Shown: piece by piece, positions 1-4,803 of the stretch
Layout: every line of letters starts with the position of its first letter
Position numbering within the stretch: position 1 is the first letter of the stretch
Source: an uncultured Cocleimonas sp.
GTDB taxonomy: Bacteria; Pseudomonadota; Gammaproteobacteria; Thiotrichales; Thiotrichaceae
Reading direction: 5' to 3'
NCBI GenBank assembly: GCA_937974135.1
Contig: CALJIH010000252.1
Location: forward strand, 1-5,405
DNA: 5,405 bases
Made by a program: the position numbers and the translations under genes
Notes under the pieces: model-generated
Database searches by the model: none
Told to the model about the DNA's origin: nothing
The model's input: the letters and a program-made list of their open reading frames with translations, nothing else

Positions 1-156
1 AAACAAAAAGGTAGAGATTTTGCTAAAAAATATAAAGTACCGCATGTGACTTTGTTGTTTTTTGATAAGAAAGGAGAACGCGTCAATACTATTCAAGGTG
101 TGACTTCATCAGATGTCATTAAGACCAATCTTCAAAGCTTAACCAATCGTAGGTAA
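1..156 (+). CDS. Thioredoxin-fold protein, C-terminal fragment (5' end outside window)
   Basis: Frame 1 is open from the first base to a TAA at 154-156, giving the last 51 residues of a protein. The segment KYKVPHVTLLFFDKKGERV followed by a short loop and a helix matches the end of a thioredoxin fold: beta strand, hydrophobic strand TLLFF, the turn DKKGE, then a last strand and helix. In thioredoxins this strand follows a cis-proline placed directly before the Thr. Here Val is before the Thr and the only proline is three residues before it, so the active-site loop may differ. The catalytic CxxC region, any signal peptide and the length are outside the window, so reductase, periplasmic oxidase and TlpA-like roles cannot be told apart. 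The family call rests on fold-like pattern only. Confidence 0.6.
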   Translation, partial: KQKGRDFAKKYKVPHVTLLFFDKKGERVNTIQGVTSSDVIKTNLQSLTNRR

Positions 157-173
157 GGAAAAGGTCACACTAT

Positions 174-203
174 TTGATTATCTGATAATAGCTTTTGGAT
201 AAT
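174..203 (+). promoter_or_regulatory. Possible sigma-70-type promoter for the PhzF-family gene
   Basis: TTGATT at 174-179 (4 of 6 to TTGACA) and GATAAT at 198-203 (5 of 6 to TATAAT) are 18 bp apart, about 68 bp before the start codon. The region is AT-rich, so chance matches are easy. No operator-like site is evident. Confidence 0.3.
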
Positions 204-270
204 ATGATTAGCTAAACTTGAGGATAGATAATAAGGTTTGTCATAACCCAATAATCTACCGAGTTTCAAT

Positions 271-1122
271 ATGAGTTTAATCAGAATCGCCGCATTTTCA
301 GATGGCGACGTTGGCGGCAATCCTGCGGGAGTTCACATCAGCGATGAGCTTCCCACAACTACAGAAATGCAAGCAATGGCGGCTGAAGTCGGATACTCCG
401 AGACTGTCTTTGCTAAACCATTATCTGAAGATATATCCAAAGGCTGGCAAGTACGTTATTTTTCTCCTGAATCTGAAGTACCTTTTTGTGGTCACGCAAC
501 CATCGCGCTAGGCGCAGCACTTGCCATGCAAAATGGTGCAGCAGTGTTTCCGCTGCAACTCAATGAGACCAATATTACGGTTGAAGGCATTATTGAGAAC
601 GACAGCTATGCTGCCGCTTTGCAATCACCTAATACACATTCTGCACCTGCTGAATCAACCTTAATAGATGAGGCACTATCATTATTTGGATACAACCAAA
701 GCGATCTCAACACAGAGATTCCCCCTGCATTTGCTAACGGTGGGGCCAACCATTTGATTATTGGATTGAATTCTCGTAAAGCACTAAGCACGATGGATTA
801 TGACTTAAATGCTGGACGAGATTTCATGAACAAGGCAGGATTAGTGACCGTTATGTTTGCTTATGCTGATACACCGCAACTGTTTCACACACGCAATCCA
901 TTTGCTTCAGGAGGCGTCTTTGAAGACCCTGCAACTGGTGCTGCAACTGCCGCTTTTGCGGGTTATTTACGCGACTTGAAATGGCCAACCTATGTTGAAA
1001 ACAAAAGCGAAATTAATATTGTGCAAGGCGAAGACATGGGTGCGCGCTCATTGATTCGTGCTGAGTTTACAGATCAAACTGGTTCGTCAATTAGAGTGTC
1101 TGGGACAACACGATTAATCTAA
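271..1122 (+). CDS. PhzF-family isomerase/epimerase-like protein
   Basis: A complete 283-residue protein, of normal length for the PhzF family (two similar diaminopimelate-epimerase-like halves). Visible family motifs are the N-terminal strand RIAAFSDGDVGGNPAGV (residues 5-21), the YSETVF segment with Glu44 at the position of the catalytic acid of PhzF, FCGHAT at residues 72-77 in the first half, and EDPATGAA at 218-225 in the second half, the usual anion/substrate-binding loop. Phenazine-producing PhzF isomerises a dihydro-anthranilate intermediate. Most chromosomal homologues have unknown substrates, and no phenazine genes are nearby, so the specific reaction should not be assumed. It is expected to be cytoplasmic, as there is no signal peptide. 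The ATG at 271 fits the family N-terminus, but there is no clear Shine-Dalgarno before it (GAG at 261-263 at best). It is convergent with the hydrolase gene and ends just before repeat copy 1. Confidence 0.92.
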   Translation: MSLIRIAAFSDGDVGGNPAGVHISDELPTTTEMQAMAAEVGYSETVFAKPLSEDISKGWQVRYFSPESEVPFCGHATIALGAALAMQNGAAVFPLQLNETNITVEGIIENDSYAAALQSPNTHSAPAESTLIDEALSLFGYNQSDLNTEIPPAFANGGANHLIIGLNSRKALSTMDYDLNAGRDFMNKAGLVTVMFAYADTPQLFHTRNPFASGGVFEDPATGAATAAFAGYLRDLKWPTYVENKSEINIVQGEDMGARSLIRAEFTDQTGSSIRVSGTTRLI

Positions 1123-1138
1123 GTTTAAAAGCGATGTA

Positions 1139-1153
1139 TTGAGCCTGTCGAAA
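1139..1153 (+). repeat. Short TTGAGCCTGTCGAAA segment resembling a common intergenic repeat
   Basis: The complement reads TTTCGACAGGCTCAA. From memory, strings of the type TTCGACAGGCTCA recur between genes in many unrelated bacterial genomes, often as half of an inverted repeat. Only one arm is present here, directly abutting repeat copy 1, and there is no second copy in the window. Whether it is a member of such a family is unproven. Confidence 0.25.
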
Positions 1154-1155
1154 TC

Positions 1156-1183
1156 ACACCCCCCTACTTTTAGGCGGTTTTAA
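1156..1183 (+). repeat. Intergenic repeat, copy 1
   Basis: The core ACACCCCCCTACTTTT is at 1156-1171, followed by AGGCGG, TTTT and AACAA. It lies 33 bp after the PhzF-family stop codon in a convergent intergenic gap. It is the copy with the best hairpin (see the terminator entry). It is also the most divergent at its edges: the AAAG that precedes the core in the other three copies is AATC here, and the trailing AATCTA is not kept. Confidence 0.85.
1160..1181 (+). terminator. Terminator-like hairpin inside repeat copy 1
   Basis: CCCCCTA (1160-1166) can pair with TAGGCGG (1171-1177) over a CTTT loop, six of seven positions pairing with one C-C mismatch, and TTTT follows at 1178-1181. This has the form of a short intrinsic terminator for rightward transcription out of the PhzF-family gene. 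The T-run is short and the mismatch weakens the stem, so efficiency is uncertain. Confidence 0.5.
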
Positions 1184-1193
1184 CAAACGCTAA

Positions 1194-2336
1194 CTAATCC
1201 GTTCGGCGTGATTCAAAGTCGCTAATCACTAGATTAATATAAGGGAGCACGCAATTTTTATGGCTCGATGGAACTTCTGTACATCGAATAAACTTTACAT
1301 CTGCGCCATAACCTTTCATGGTTTTTACCGTGTCTTCGGTACTGATAATGGGCACTGTCTCGTCATCAGCGCCATGAAATAATGTGATGGGATGTTTCGG
1401 ATGCCAATTATGTACATCATTGCTTCTCCCACCTTTTAGAAAATCCTCGAGAAAATCAGTCTCATAATCAACATCACCATTTTCAGGGATTAAGATATGC
1501 TCTATGTATTCACTAACAACCTTAGCTAAGAAATCAGGCACTTTTACTCTTGATATAGGAAAACCTGCTTTATCAGATGCCAGTTTATTCAGCCCCAAAC
1601 TGATATTGTACGGTCCAGCTCCCATAAACGCGGTGACTAAATTAAAGTCTCGAATCGGTTTATTGTAATATTGCTGCATCGCCGCCATGGTCACATAACC
1701 GCCTTGCGAATAGCCCGTCATAAATAGCTGGCCATTGGTTTCGACGTTATTACTTTCAATCCATGTTTTTGAGGCGAGCAACATATCATTCACAACATGC
1801 GCGGAAGGAAACTTCTGTAAATAAGGATGCTTGATGCCATGCGAAGATCCATAACCCACAAAGTCCGCTGAGAACACGATATAACCCATGGAAGCCAAAG
1901 CAATCTCAAGGCCCTTTTCACCCGCTTTACGTTGGTGACTGGGTGCTTCTTTATCTATAAACGTGGTCGCGTGTTGATAGCTAATTATCGGACTTGGTGT
2001 GGGTTTCACTGGCACCACAATTAGCCCTGAGGCTTTTACCAACGTTGCTTTAGAGCCAATACTGATGTATTCGATCTTGTAGGTATTAACTGGATATCTT
2101 GCCGTATGCCGTGCACCCACATCATTAAGCGAAGTTTGAATCTCAGCAATGGAATTAAAAACAGCCCCAGTTGCTGAGATAAAATCCCCTCGATTTCCCT
2201 CAGGAGGTATAGGCGGTTTCGGCTGAGTGATCTCATCTCTTATCGCCGAACAGGAAGCCAATAAAAGGCTAAATAAAATAAGTGAACAGATTTTTACGCT
2301 TGTAGACACACATTTATGCTTTACTAAGTTGACCAC
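1194..2336 (-). CDS. Lipoprotein alpha/beta hydrolase (secretory-lipase/esterase-like)
   Basis: A 380-residue protein with a lipoprotein signal: hydrophobic core about residues 15-26, then lipobox LLASC with Cys29 as the lipidation site, so it is probably membrane-anchored outside the cytoplasm. After a Pro-rich linker (38-45) comes an alpha/beta-hydrolase fold: SADFVGYGSS (156-165), nucleophile elbow GYSQGG with Ser210, HGADDETVP (321-329) with Asp325 as likely acid, and SSHKNC with His359 as likely catalytic base. Cys352 and Cys362 bracket that His and could form a disulfide. The layout resembles secreted lipases/esterases; ester hydrolysis is inferred and the substrate is unknown. The start is GTG: an AGGGAG Shine-Dalgarno (2342-2347) lies 5 nt upstream, and there is no in-frame ATG before residue 150. 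A second GTG at codon 10 would also leave a workable signal peptide but lacks that spacing. The gene lies 72 bp after the 248-residue gene on the same strand. Confidence 0.88.
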   Translation of the reverse strand: MVNLVKHKCVSTSVKICSLILFSLLLASCSAIRDEITQPKPPIPPEGNRGDFISATGAVFNSIAEIQTSLNDVGARHTARYPVNTYKIEYISIGSKATLVKASGLIVVPVKPTPSPIISYQHATTFIDKEAPSHQRKAGEKGLEIALASMGYIVFSADFVGYGSSHGIKHPYLQKFPSAHVVNDMLLASKTWIESNNVETNGQLFMTGYSQGGYVTMAAMQQYYNKPIRDFNLVTAFMGAGPYNISLGLNKLASDKAGFPISRVKVPDFLAKVVSEYIEHILIPENGDVDYETDFLEDFLKGGRSNDVHNWHPKHPITLFHGADDETVPIISTEDTVKTMKGYGADVKFIRCTEVPSSHKNCVLPYINLVISDFESRRTD

Positions 2337-2408
2337 ATAATCTCCCTATTAATTAGTCATATCCTAGTTTTAGTATAGATGTATTTTTGTTACCTTTTTT
2401 AACTCTTC

Positions 2409-3155
2409 TTACTGATTAGGTAACAAGCGATCTCGACCAGACAATCTTCCTATATTGAATAGCATTTTTCCCGGGTTTATTACCACTCTATTAGCTAAGT
2501 TGCGGAGCCTTAAATCACGTTCTTCTGGCCTTAATTTAGCTTTTTCAGTCCAGTCAAGTTTGCGGACAGAATATCCAGCAAATGGAACATCAAAAGCATG
2601 CAATTCAAACTCATGACGATATCTATAATTACCTTCTTTGGCTTTATTGCACTTTCCTTTCCAGATTATATTGTAAAGATTGGATTTAGGGTCACGCGAA
2701 ATTCTAATTTGATGATCAGCCGTATCATCTCGTGCAAGAATATGTGATTGAAATGCAGGTATTTGATAATGACTATCTTTATCAGAAATGATTTCAGGAA
2801 TAGGATCTATTTTGCGATTAAAATCATCGAGATAATCAAGCTCAAATCCATTATTTTCATCTGCTAACATCATGGAATCATGACTAGCAATAGAATTCGC
2901 AGAGGCAAAGCCGTAGTTCAGCCATGTTTCAATTTTTTCCCATTTTGAGGATAATGCCGATTGAACTCTTGAAGCTTCTAACATTGCTTCATAGTCAAAT
3001 GGATAATAATAATTTTCTGAACGAAACCTCAAATCTAAAGAAGCTTTTGCAGGTAAATTACCTTTAGCTTCATGGAGTAATATCCCTAAATAAAACTCCT
3101 TTAATGGATGTCCCTTTGGCCAAGGGTTCCCTAAAAACTTTATATTTCCATGCAT
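2409..3155 (-). CDS. Unrecognised 248-residue protein
   Basis: I do not recognise this family. The protein begins MHGNIKFLGNPWPKGHPLKEF and has no signal peptide or membrane segment, so it is probably cytoplasmic. It is rich in aromatic and charged residues, with segments such as YYYPFDY, IIWKGKC and the repeated-style FELHAFDVPFAGYSVR, suggesting a mainly beta-strand, soluble fold. The C-terminal 50 residues are strongly basic (many Arg, Lys), ending RLSGRDRLLPNQ. The ATG at 3153-3155 is preferred because GGAGG (3161-3165) sits 5 nt upstream. The frame is open to a TTG at 3219-3221, but that start has no ribosome site and would overlap the likely promoter. Sampled stretches of 60 bp gave about 27-37% G+C, below a PhzF-gene sample at 45%, a weak hint of different origin. 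It may be co-transcribed with the downstream hydrolase (72 bp gap), but no shared function is evident. Confidence 0.8.
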   Translation of the reverse strand: MHGNIKFLGNPWPKGHPLKEFYLGILLHEAKGNLPAKASLDLRFRSENYYYPFDYEAMLEASRVQSALSSKWEKIETWLNYGFASANSIASHDSMMLADENNGFELDYLDDFNRKIDPIPEIISDKDSHYQIPAFQSHILARDDTADHQIRISRDPKSNLYNIIWKGKCNKAKEGNYRYRHEFELHAFDVPFAGYSVRKLDWTEKAKLRPEERDLRLRNLANRVVINPGKMLFNIGRLSGRDRLLPNQ

Positions 3156-3192
3156 ATCACCCTCCCTTAAGTGATAATGCCTCCCACGGTAT

Positions 3193-3221
3193 AATATAAA
3201 GTGTAAAAAAACGTCGAGCAA
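3193..3221 (-). promoter_or_regulatory. Possible promoter for the 248-residue gene
   Basis: Reading leftward, TTGCTC (3216-3221, 3 of 6) and TATATT (3193-3198, 5 of 6) are 17 bp apart. Transcription would begin near 3186, leaving a leader of about 30 nt that includes the strong GGAGG. The -35 match is poor. Confidence 0.35.
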
Positions 3222-3260
3222 TCACCCAAATATACTAGTAACAAAACTGTGTGTATAACT

Positions 3261-3296
3261 AAAGACACCCCCCTACTTTTACGTTGTTTTGAATCT
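3261..3296 (+). repeat. Intergenic repeat, copy 2
   Basis: AAAG, then the core at 3265-3280, then ACGTTG, TTTT, G and AATCT. It lies in the divergent region between the 248-residue gene and the glutaredoxin-like gene, so no rightward gene ends just before it. The right half has drifted so far that the CCCCCTA/TAGGnGG hairpin cannot form; only an AAAG/CTTT stem (3261-3264 with 3276-3279, 11-nt loop) remains. Confidence 0.85.
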
Positions 3297-3324
3297 ATTT
3301 TTACTCTGCTTTCGTTAAGTGTGT

Positions 3325-3352
3325 TTTACTTTCAACTATATCGGCTTAGAAT
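3325..3352 (+). promoter_or_regulatory. Possible promoter for the glutaredoxin-like gene
   Basis: TTTACT (3325-3330, 4 of 6) and TAGAAT (3347-3352, 5 of 6) are 16 bp apart. Transcription would begin near 3359, about 20 nt before the ATG, leaving room for the Shine-Dalgarno at 3369-3373. Confidence 0.4.
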
Positions 3353-3378
3353 AAGCCAACAATCCATTAGGGAATTCT

Positions 3379-3618
3379 ATGTATCACTTATATATCCGAC
3401 AAAGCTGTCCTTACAGCAAACGTGTTTCATCGTTTATGAAGAAAAATAAACTCAAAGTACAATTACGCGACTTAGACGAAAAACCTCACGAAAAAGAATT
3501 AATCAAACGCGGTGGAAAAGCACAGACGCCTTATTTGGTGGATACAAAAACACAACAAGAAATGTATGAATCTGCAGATATTATTGATTATTTAAAAACT
3601 CAATTAGAAGAGGATTAA
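3379..3618 (+). CDS. Small glutaredoxin-like protein with CPYS active site
   Basis: A complete 79-residue protein with the glutaredoxin fold order: strand MYHLYIR, active site Cys10-Pro-Tyr-Ser13, a helix, strand KVQLRDLD, then TPYLVD with the cis-proline Pro51, and the YESADIIDYL segment (63-72) that in this family helps hold glutathione. Length is typical of a minimal single-domain glutaredoxin or a free-standing GST N-terminal domain. The second active-site Cys is replaced by Ser13, so it should act by a monothiol mechanism if it is active; CPYS is not the CGFS signature of the iron-sulfur class. It is probably cytoplasmic. Start choice is clear: AGGGA (3369-3373) lies 5 nt before the ATG. 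The gene is bracketed by repeat copies 2 and 3, the latter beginning at its stop codon. The next rightward gene starts 80 bp later. Confidence 0.88.
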   Translation: MYHLYIRQSCPYSKRVSSFMKKNKLKVQLRDLDEKPHEKELIKRGGKAQTPYLVDTKTQQEMYESADIIDYLKTQLEED

Positions 3619-3656
3619 AAGACACCCCCCTACTTTTACCGGATTTTAATCTAAAA
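3616..3656 (+). repeat. Intergenic repeat, copy 3, beginning at a stop codon
   Basis: TAAAAG, then the core at 3622-3637, then ACCGGA, TTTT and AATCTAAAA. The TAA of the glutaredoxin-like gene (3616-3618) is the first three bases of the TAAAAG arm. TAAAAG (3616-3621) can pair with CTTTTA (3633-3638), six base pairs over an 11-nt loop. The inner CCCCCTA/TAGGnGG hairpin is poor here because the right arm reads TACCGGA. Confidence 0.85.
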
Positions 3657-3663
3657 CATGCGT

Positions 3664-3692
3664 TTGTTTTAAGTGGTGGATTATCTTATTAT
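3664..3692 (+). promoter_or_regulatory. Possible promoter directly before the His-rich gene
   Basis: TTGTTT (3664-3669, 3 of 6) and TATTAT (3687-3692, 5 of 6) are 17 bp apart. If used, the transcript would start within a base or two of the ATG at 3699, giving a leaderless message. This would fit the absence of a ribosome site there, but the -35 is weak. Confidence 0.3.
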
Positions 3693-3698
3693 CAGCGT

Positions 3699-4043
3699 AT
3701 GAAAGTTATTCTGTTCATCTGTTTTTGCCTATTAGTAAGTCTATTTCATATAGCAACCATGCCTATACATGCTAACGGTGATCCAAAAATAGCAACTCAT
3801 ACTGAAAGTGCTGAACATCATTCAACGCACCAGCATCACAACATGATGGGGTCTGAGCATCATCAGTCAGAAGATCATTGCCCTCATAATAACGATTCAT
3901 GTTGCCTCACATTAACCATACCTTTTGATACCTTACAATCTATTCAACTTTCAGTATCAGAAGACCTTTATCCATCACCCACCTTATCGATTCCTAAATT
4001 AATTCTTACTAAACTCTATCGACCTCCAAAGTTTTCTGCTTAA
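3699..4043 (+). CDS. Secreted His-rich protein, putative metal-binding
   Basis: A 114-residue protein with a hydrophobic N-terminus (residues 2-20) and a plausible signal cleavage after Ala25, so probably periplasmic. The mature N-terminal half is a low-complexity metal-ligand region: ten His between residues 34 and 63, Met49-Met50, and a CPHNNDSCC cluster (Cys61, Cys68, Cys69). The C-terminal 45 residues are ordinary and end LYRPPKFSA. Small secreted proteins with a signal peptide, a His/Cys cluster and an RPP-type tail are known near copper genes (CopL-like and DUF2946-like proteins). I cannot assign it to either, and the metal role is inferred from composition. The start lacks a Shine-Dalgarno; the only purine-rich stretch, GGTGGA, ends 18 nt upstream. 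The following membrane-protein gene starts 61 bp downstream, suggesting joint transcription. Confidence 0.72.
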   Translation: MKVILFICFCLLVSLFHIATMPIHANGDPKIATHTESAEHHSTHQHHNMMGSEHHQSEDHCPHNNDSCCLTLTIPFDTLQSIQLSVSEDLYPSPTLSIPKLILTKLYRPPKFSA

Positions 4044-4066
4044 CAGCAAAATAAAACATTACTAAG

Positions 4067-4080
4067 GTGGCATTCGCCAC
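4067..4080 (+). promoter_or_regulatory. Small hairpin ahead of the DUF6803-like gene
   Basis: GTGGC (4067-4071) pairs with GCCAC (4076-4080) over an ATTC loop. It is not followed by Ts, so it is not an intrinsic terminator. It lies between the His-rich gene and the ribosome site of the next gene and could shield or stabilise the message. A five-bp stem can arise by chance. Confidence 0.3.
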
Positions 4081-4104
4081 ACAATAAACTTATGGAGAAA
4101 CACT

Positions 4105-4605
4105 ATGGGCATGACGCACTATATGGAGTTACTGGCGGTTAACCAGCCGTGGAATTTAATTATTTTTATGGGGATACCCATTGTATTAGCAGAGACACTT
4201 GCCATCACGGAACTGTATATTCTATTTACACGAAAGTTTGATGGGATCGTGCATACCATTAATAGATGGTCTGGTATTGCAGTCGGCATTTATTTCGTTG
4301 GTATTATTATCTACATCGTCACACAAGCCATTATCCCGATTACCGCCAAAGGTGAATGGCGCACCATTATTGATGTAATTGCCGTCTATACCTACATTAT
4401 TGGCGGACTTCCACTGATCTGGATAGCGCTTCAAGAACTCGGCTTTGTGGATAAAAACAAAGATCGAGAAGGCAAACTAAAAGTACACGCGACCTGTGTA
4501 GCCATCTTTCTAATCTTCGGCCATATCGCAATGATATTCGGCATGATGGATCCTGCAATCCTAGGTCACGCAGGTATGCATGGCATGGAGGGGATGAAAC
4601 ACTAA
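4105..4605 (+). CDS. Four-helix membrane protein, DUF6803-like
   Basis: A 166-residue inner-membrane protein with four hydrophobic segments at about residues 17-41, 56-79, 88-111 and 129-148. The opening THYMELLAVNQPWN and the Glu-containing first helix (ALAETLAITE-type pattern, Glu30 and Glu36) match what I recall of DUF6803 proteins, a family without known function. His140 lies inside helix 4. The short tail after residue 154 is a Met/His string, HAGMHGMEGMKH, a composition seen in copper-related proteins. ATG 4105 is preferred over ATG 4111: GGAG (4094-4097) is 7 nt before the first and 13 nt before the second. The gene follows the His-rich gene by 61 bp, and the two together suggest metal handling or a metal-linked membrane function. 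This is an inference; no transport motif is recognised. Confidence 0.8.
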   Translation: MGMTHYMELLAVNQPWNLIIFMGIPIVLAETLAITELYILFTRKFDGIVHTINRWSGIAVGIYFVGIIIYIVTQAIIPITAKGEWRTIIDVIAVYTYIIGGLPLIWIALQELGFVDKNKDREGKLKVHATCVAIFLIFGHIAMIFGMMDPAILGHAGMHGMEGMKH

Positions 4606-4625
4606 GGTTTCGCTTATTCATAAAT

Positions 4626-4657
4626 AATTGCCACATAGGATTCTCTATGTGGCAATT
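4626..4657. terminator. Perfect 13-bp inverted repeat between convergent genes
   Basis: AATTGCCACATAG (4626-4638) and CTATGTGGCAATT (4645-4657) are exact complements around a 6-nt loop, 20 bp after the DUF6803-like stop codon. The stem is strong and, being symmetric, would form in transcripts from either direction. No T-run follows on either strand, so it is not a textbook intrinsic terminator. It may be a 3' stabilising stem, a degenerate bidirectional terminator or a protein-binding palindrome. Confidence 0.65.
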
Positions 4658-4683
4658 GTGATTACTGAGATTTGAGATAATTT

Positions 4684-4725
4684 AAAAAGACACCCCCCTA
4701 CTTTTTGGGCGTTTTTCAATCTAAA
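4684..4725 (+). repeat. Intergenic repeat, copy 4
   Basis: AAAAAG, then the core at 4690-4705, then TGGGCG, TTTTT, C and AATCTAAA. It lies in the convergent gap after the 13-bp inverted repeat. AAAAAG (4684-4689) can pair with CTTTTT (4701-4706) over the same 11-nt loop as in copies 2 and 3. Alternatively the C-run can pair with GGGCG (4707-4711). Confidence 0.85.
4694..4716 (+). terminator. Terminator-like hairpin inside repeat copy 4
   Basis: CCCCC (4694-4698) can pair with GGGCG (4707-4711), four of five positions, followed by TTTTT at 4712-4716. The loop is 8 nt. It would serve rightward transcription from the DUF6803-like gene. The stem is short, so its strength is doubtful. Confidence 0.4.
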
Positions 4726-4743
4726 GGGTACTGGCCCCTTTTA
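4723..4743. other. Short AAAGGG/CCCTTT inverted repeat
   Basis: AAAGGG at 4723-4728 is complementary to CCCTTT near 4736-4741 over a 7-nt loop. It sits directly after repeat copy 4 and could add a stem for leftward transcripts from the HD-GYP gene. No T-run follows in that direction. The stem is six bp, so chance is possible. Confidence 0.25.
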
Positions 4744-4803
4744 TTCATATAGTTTGATACTTTGGAGATACTCAACCCCATTTACAGCCAAAGCTATCTG
4801 CCT

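Noticed and set aside
3156..3221. N-terminal extension of the 248-residue protein from a TTG at 3219-3221
   Set aside because: There is no ribosome site before the TTG, the extension overlaps the likely promoter, and the internal ATG has an excellent GGAGG at 5 nt.
3265..3280. G-quadruplex on the complementary strand of the C6 run
   Set aside because: There is a single G-run per copy; four nearby runs would be needed.
3249..3449. A 66-codon rightward reading frame over the repeat and the start of the glutaredoxin-like gene
   Set aside because: It runs through repeat copy 2 and overlaps the well-supported glutaredoxin-like gene in another frame, and has no ribosome site.
4222..4636. Leftward reading frames (4222-4434 and 4397-4636) opposite the DUF6803-like gene
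   Set aside because: They are antisense to a strongly supported membrane-protein gene, and their translations show no family-like pattern.
1156..4725. CRISPR array from recurring short repeats
   Set aside because: The copies are 357 to about 2100 bp apart with whole genes between them, unlike the regular 25-70 bp spacers of an array, and no cas gene is present.
1156..4725. Integron attC sites separating gene cassettes
   Set aside because: Each interval holds one or a few genes, which suggested cassettes, but the genes point in both directions, there is no GTTRRRY core with its inverse, and no integrase is present.
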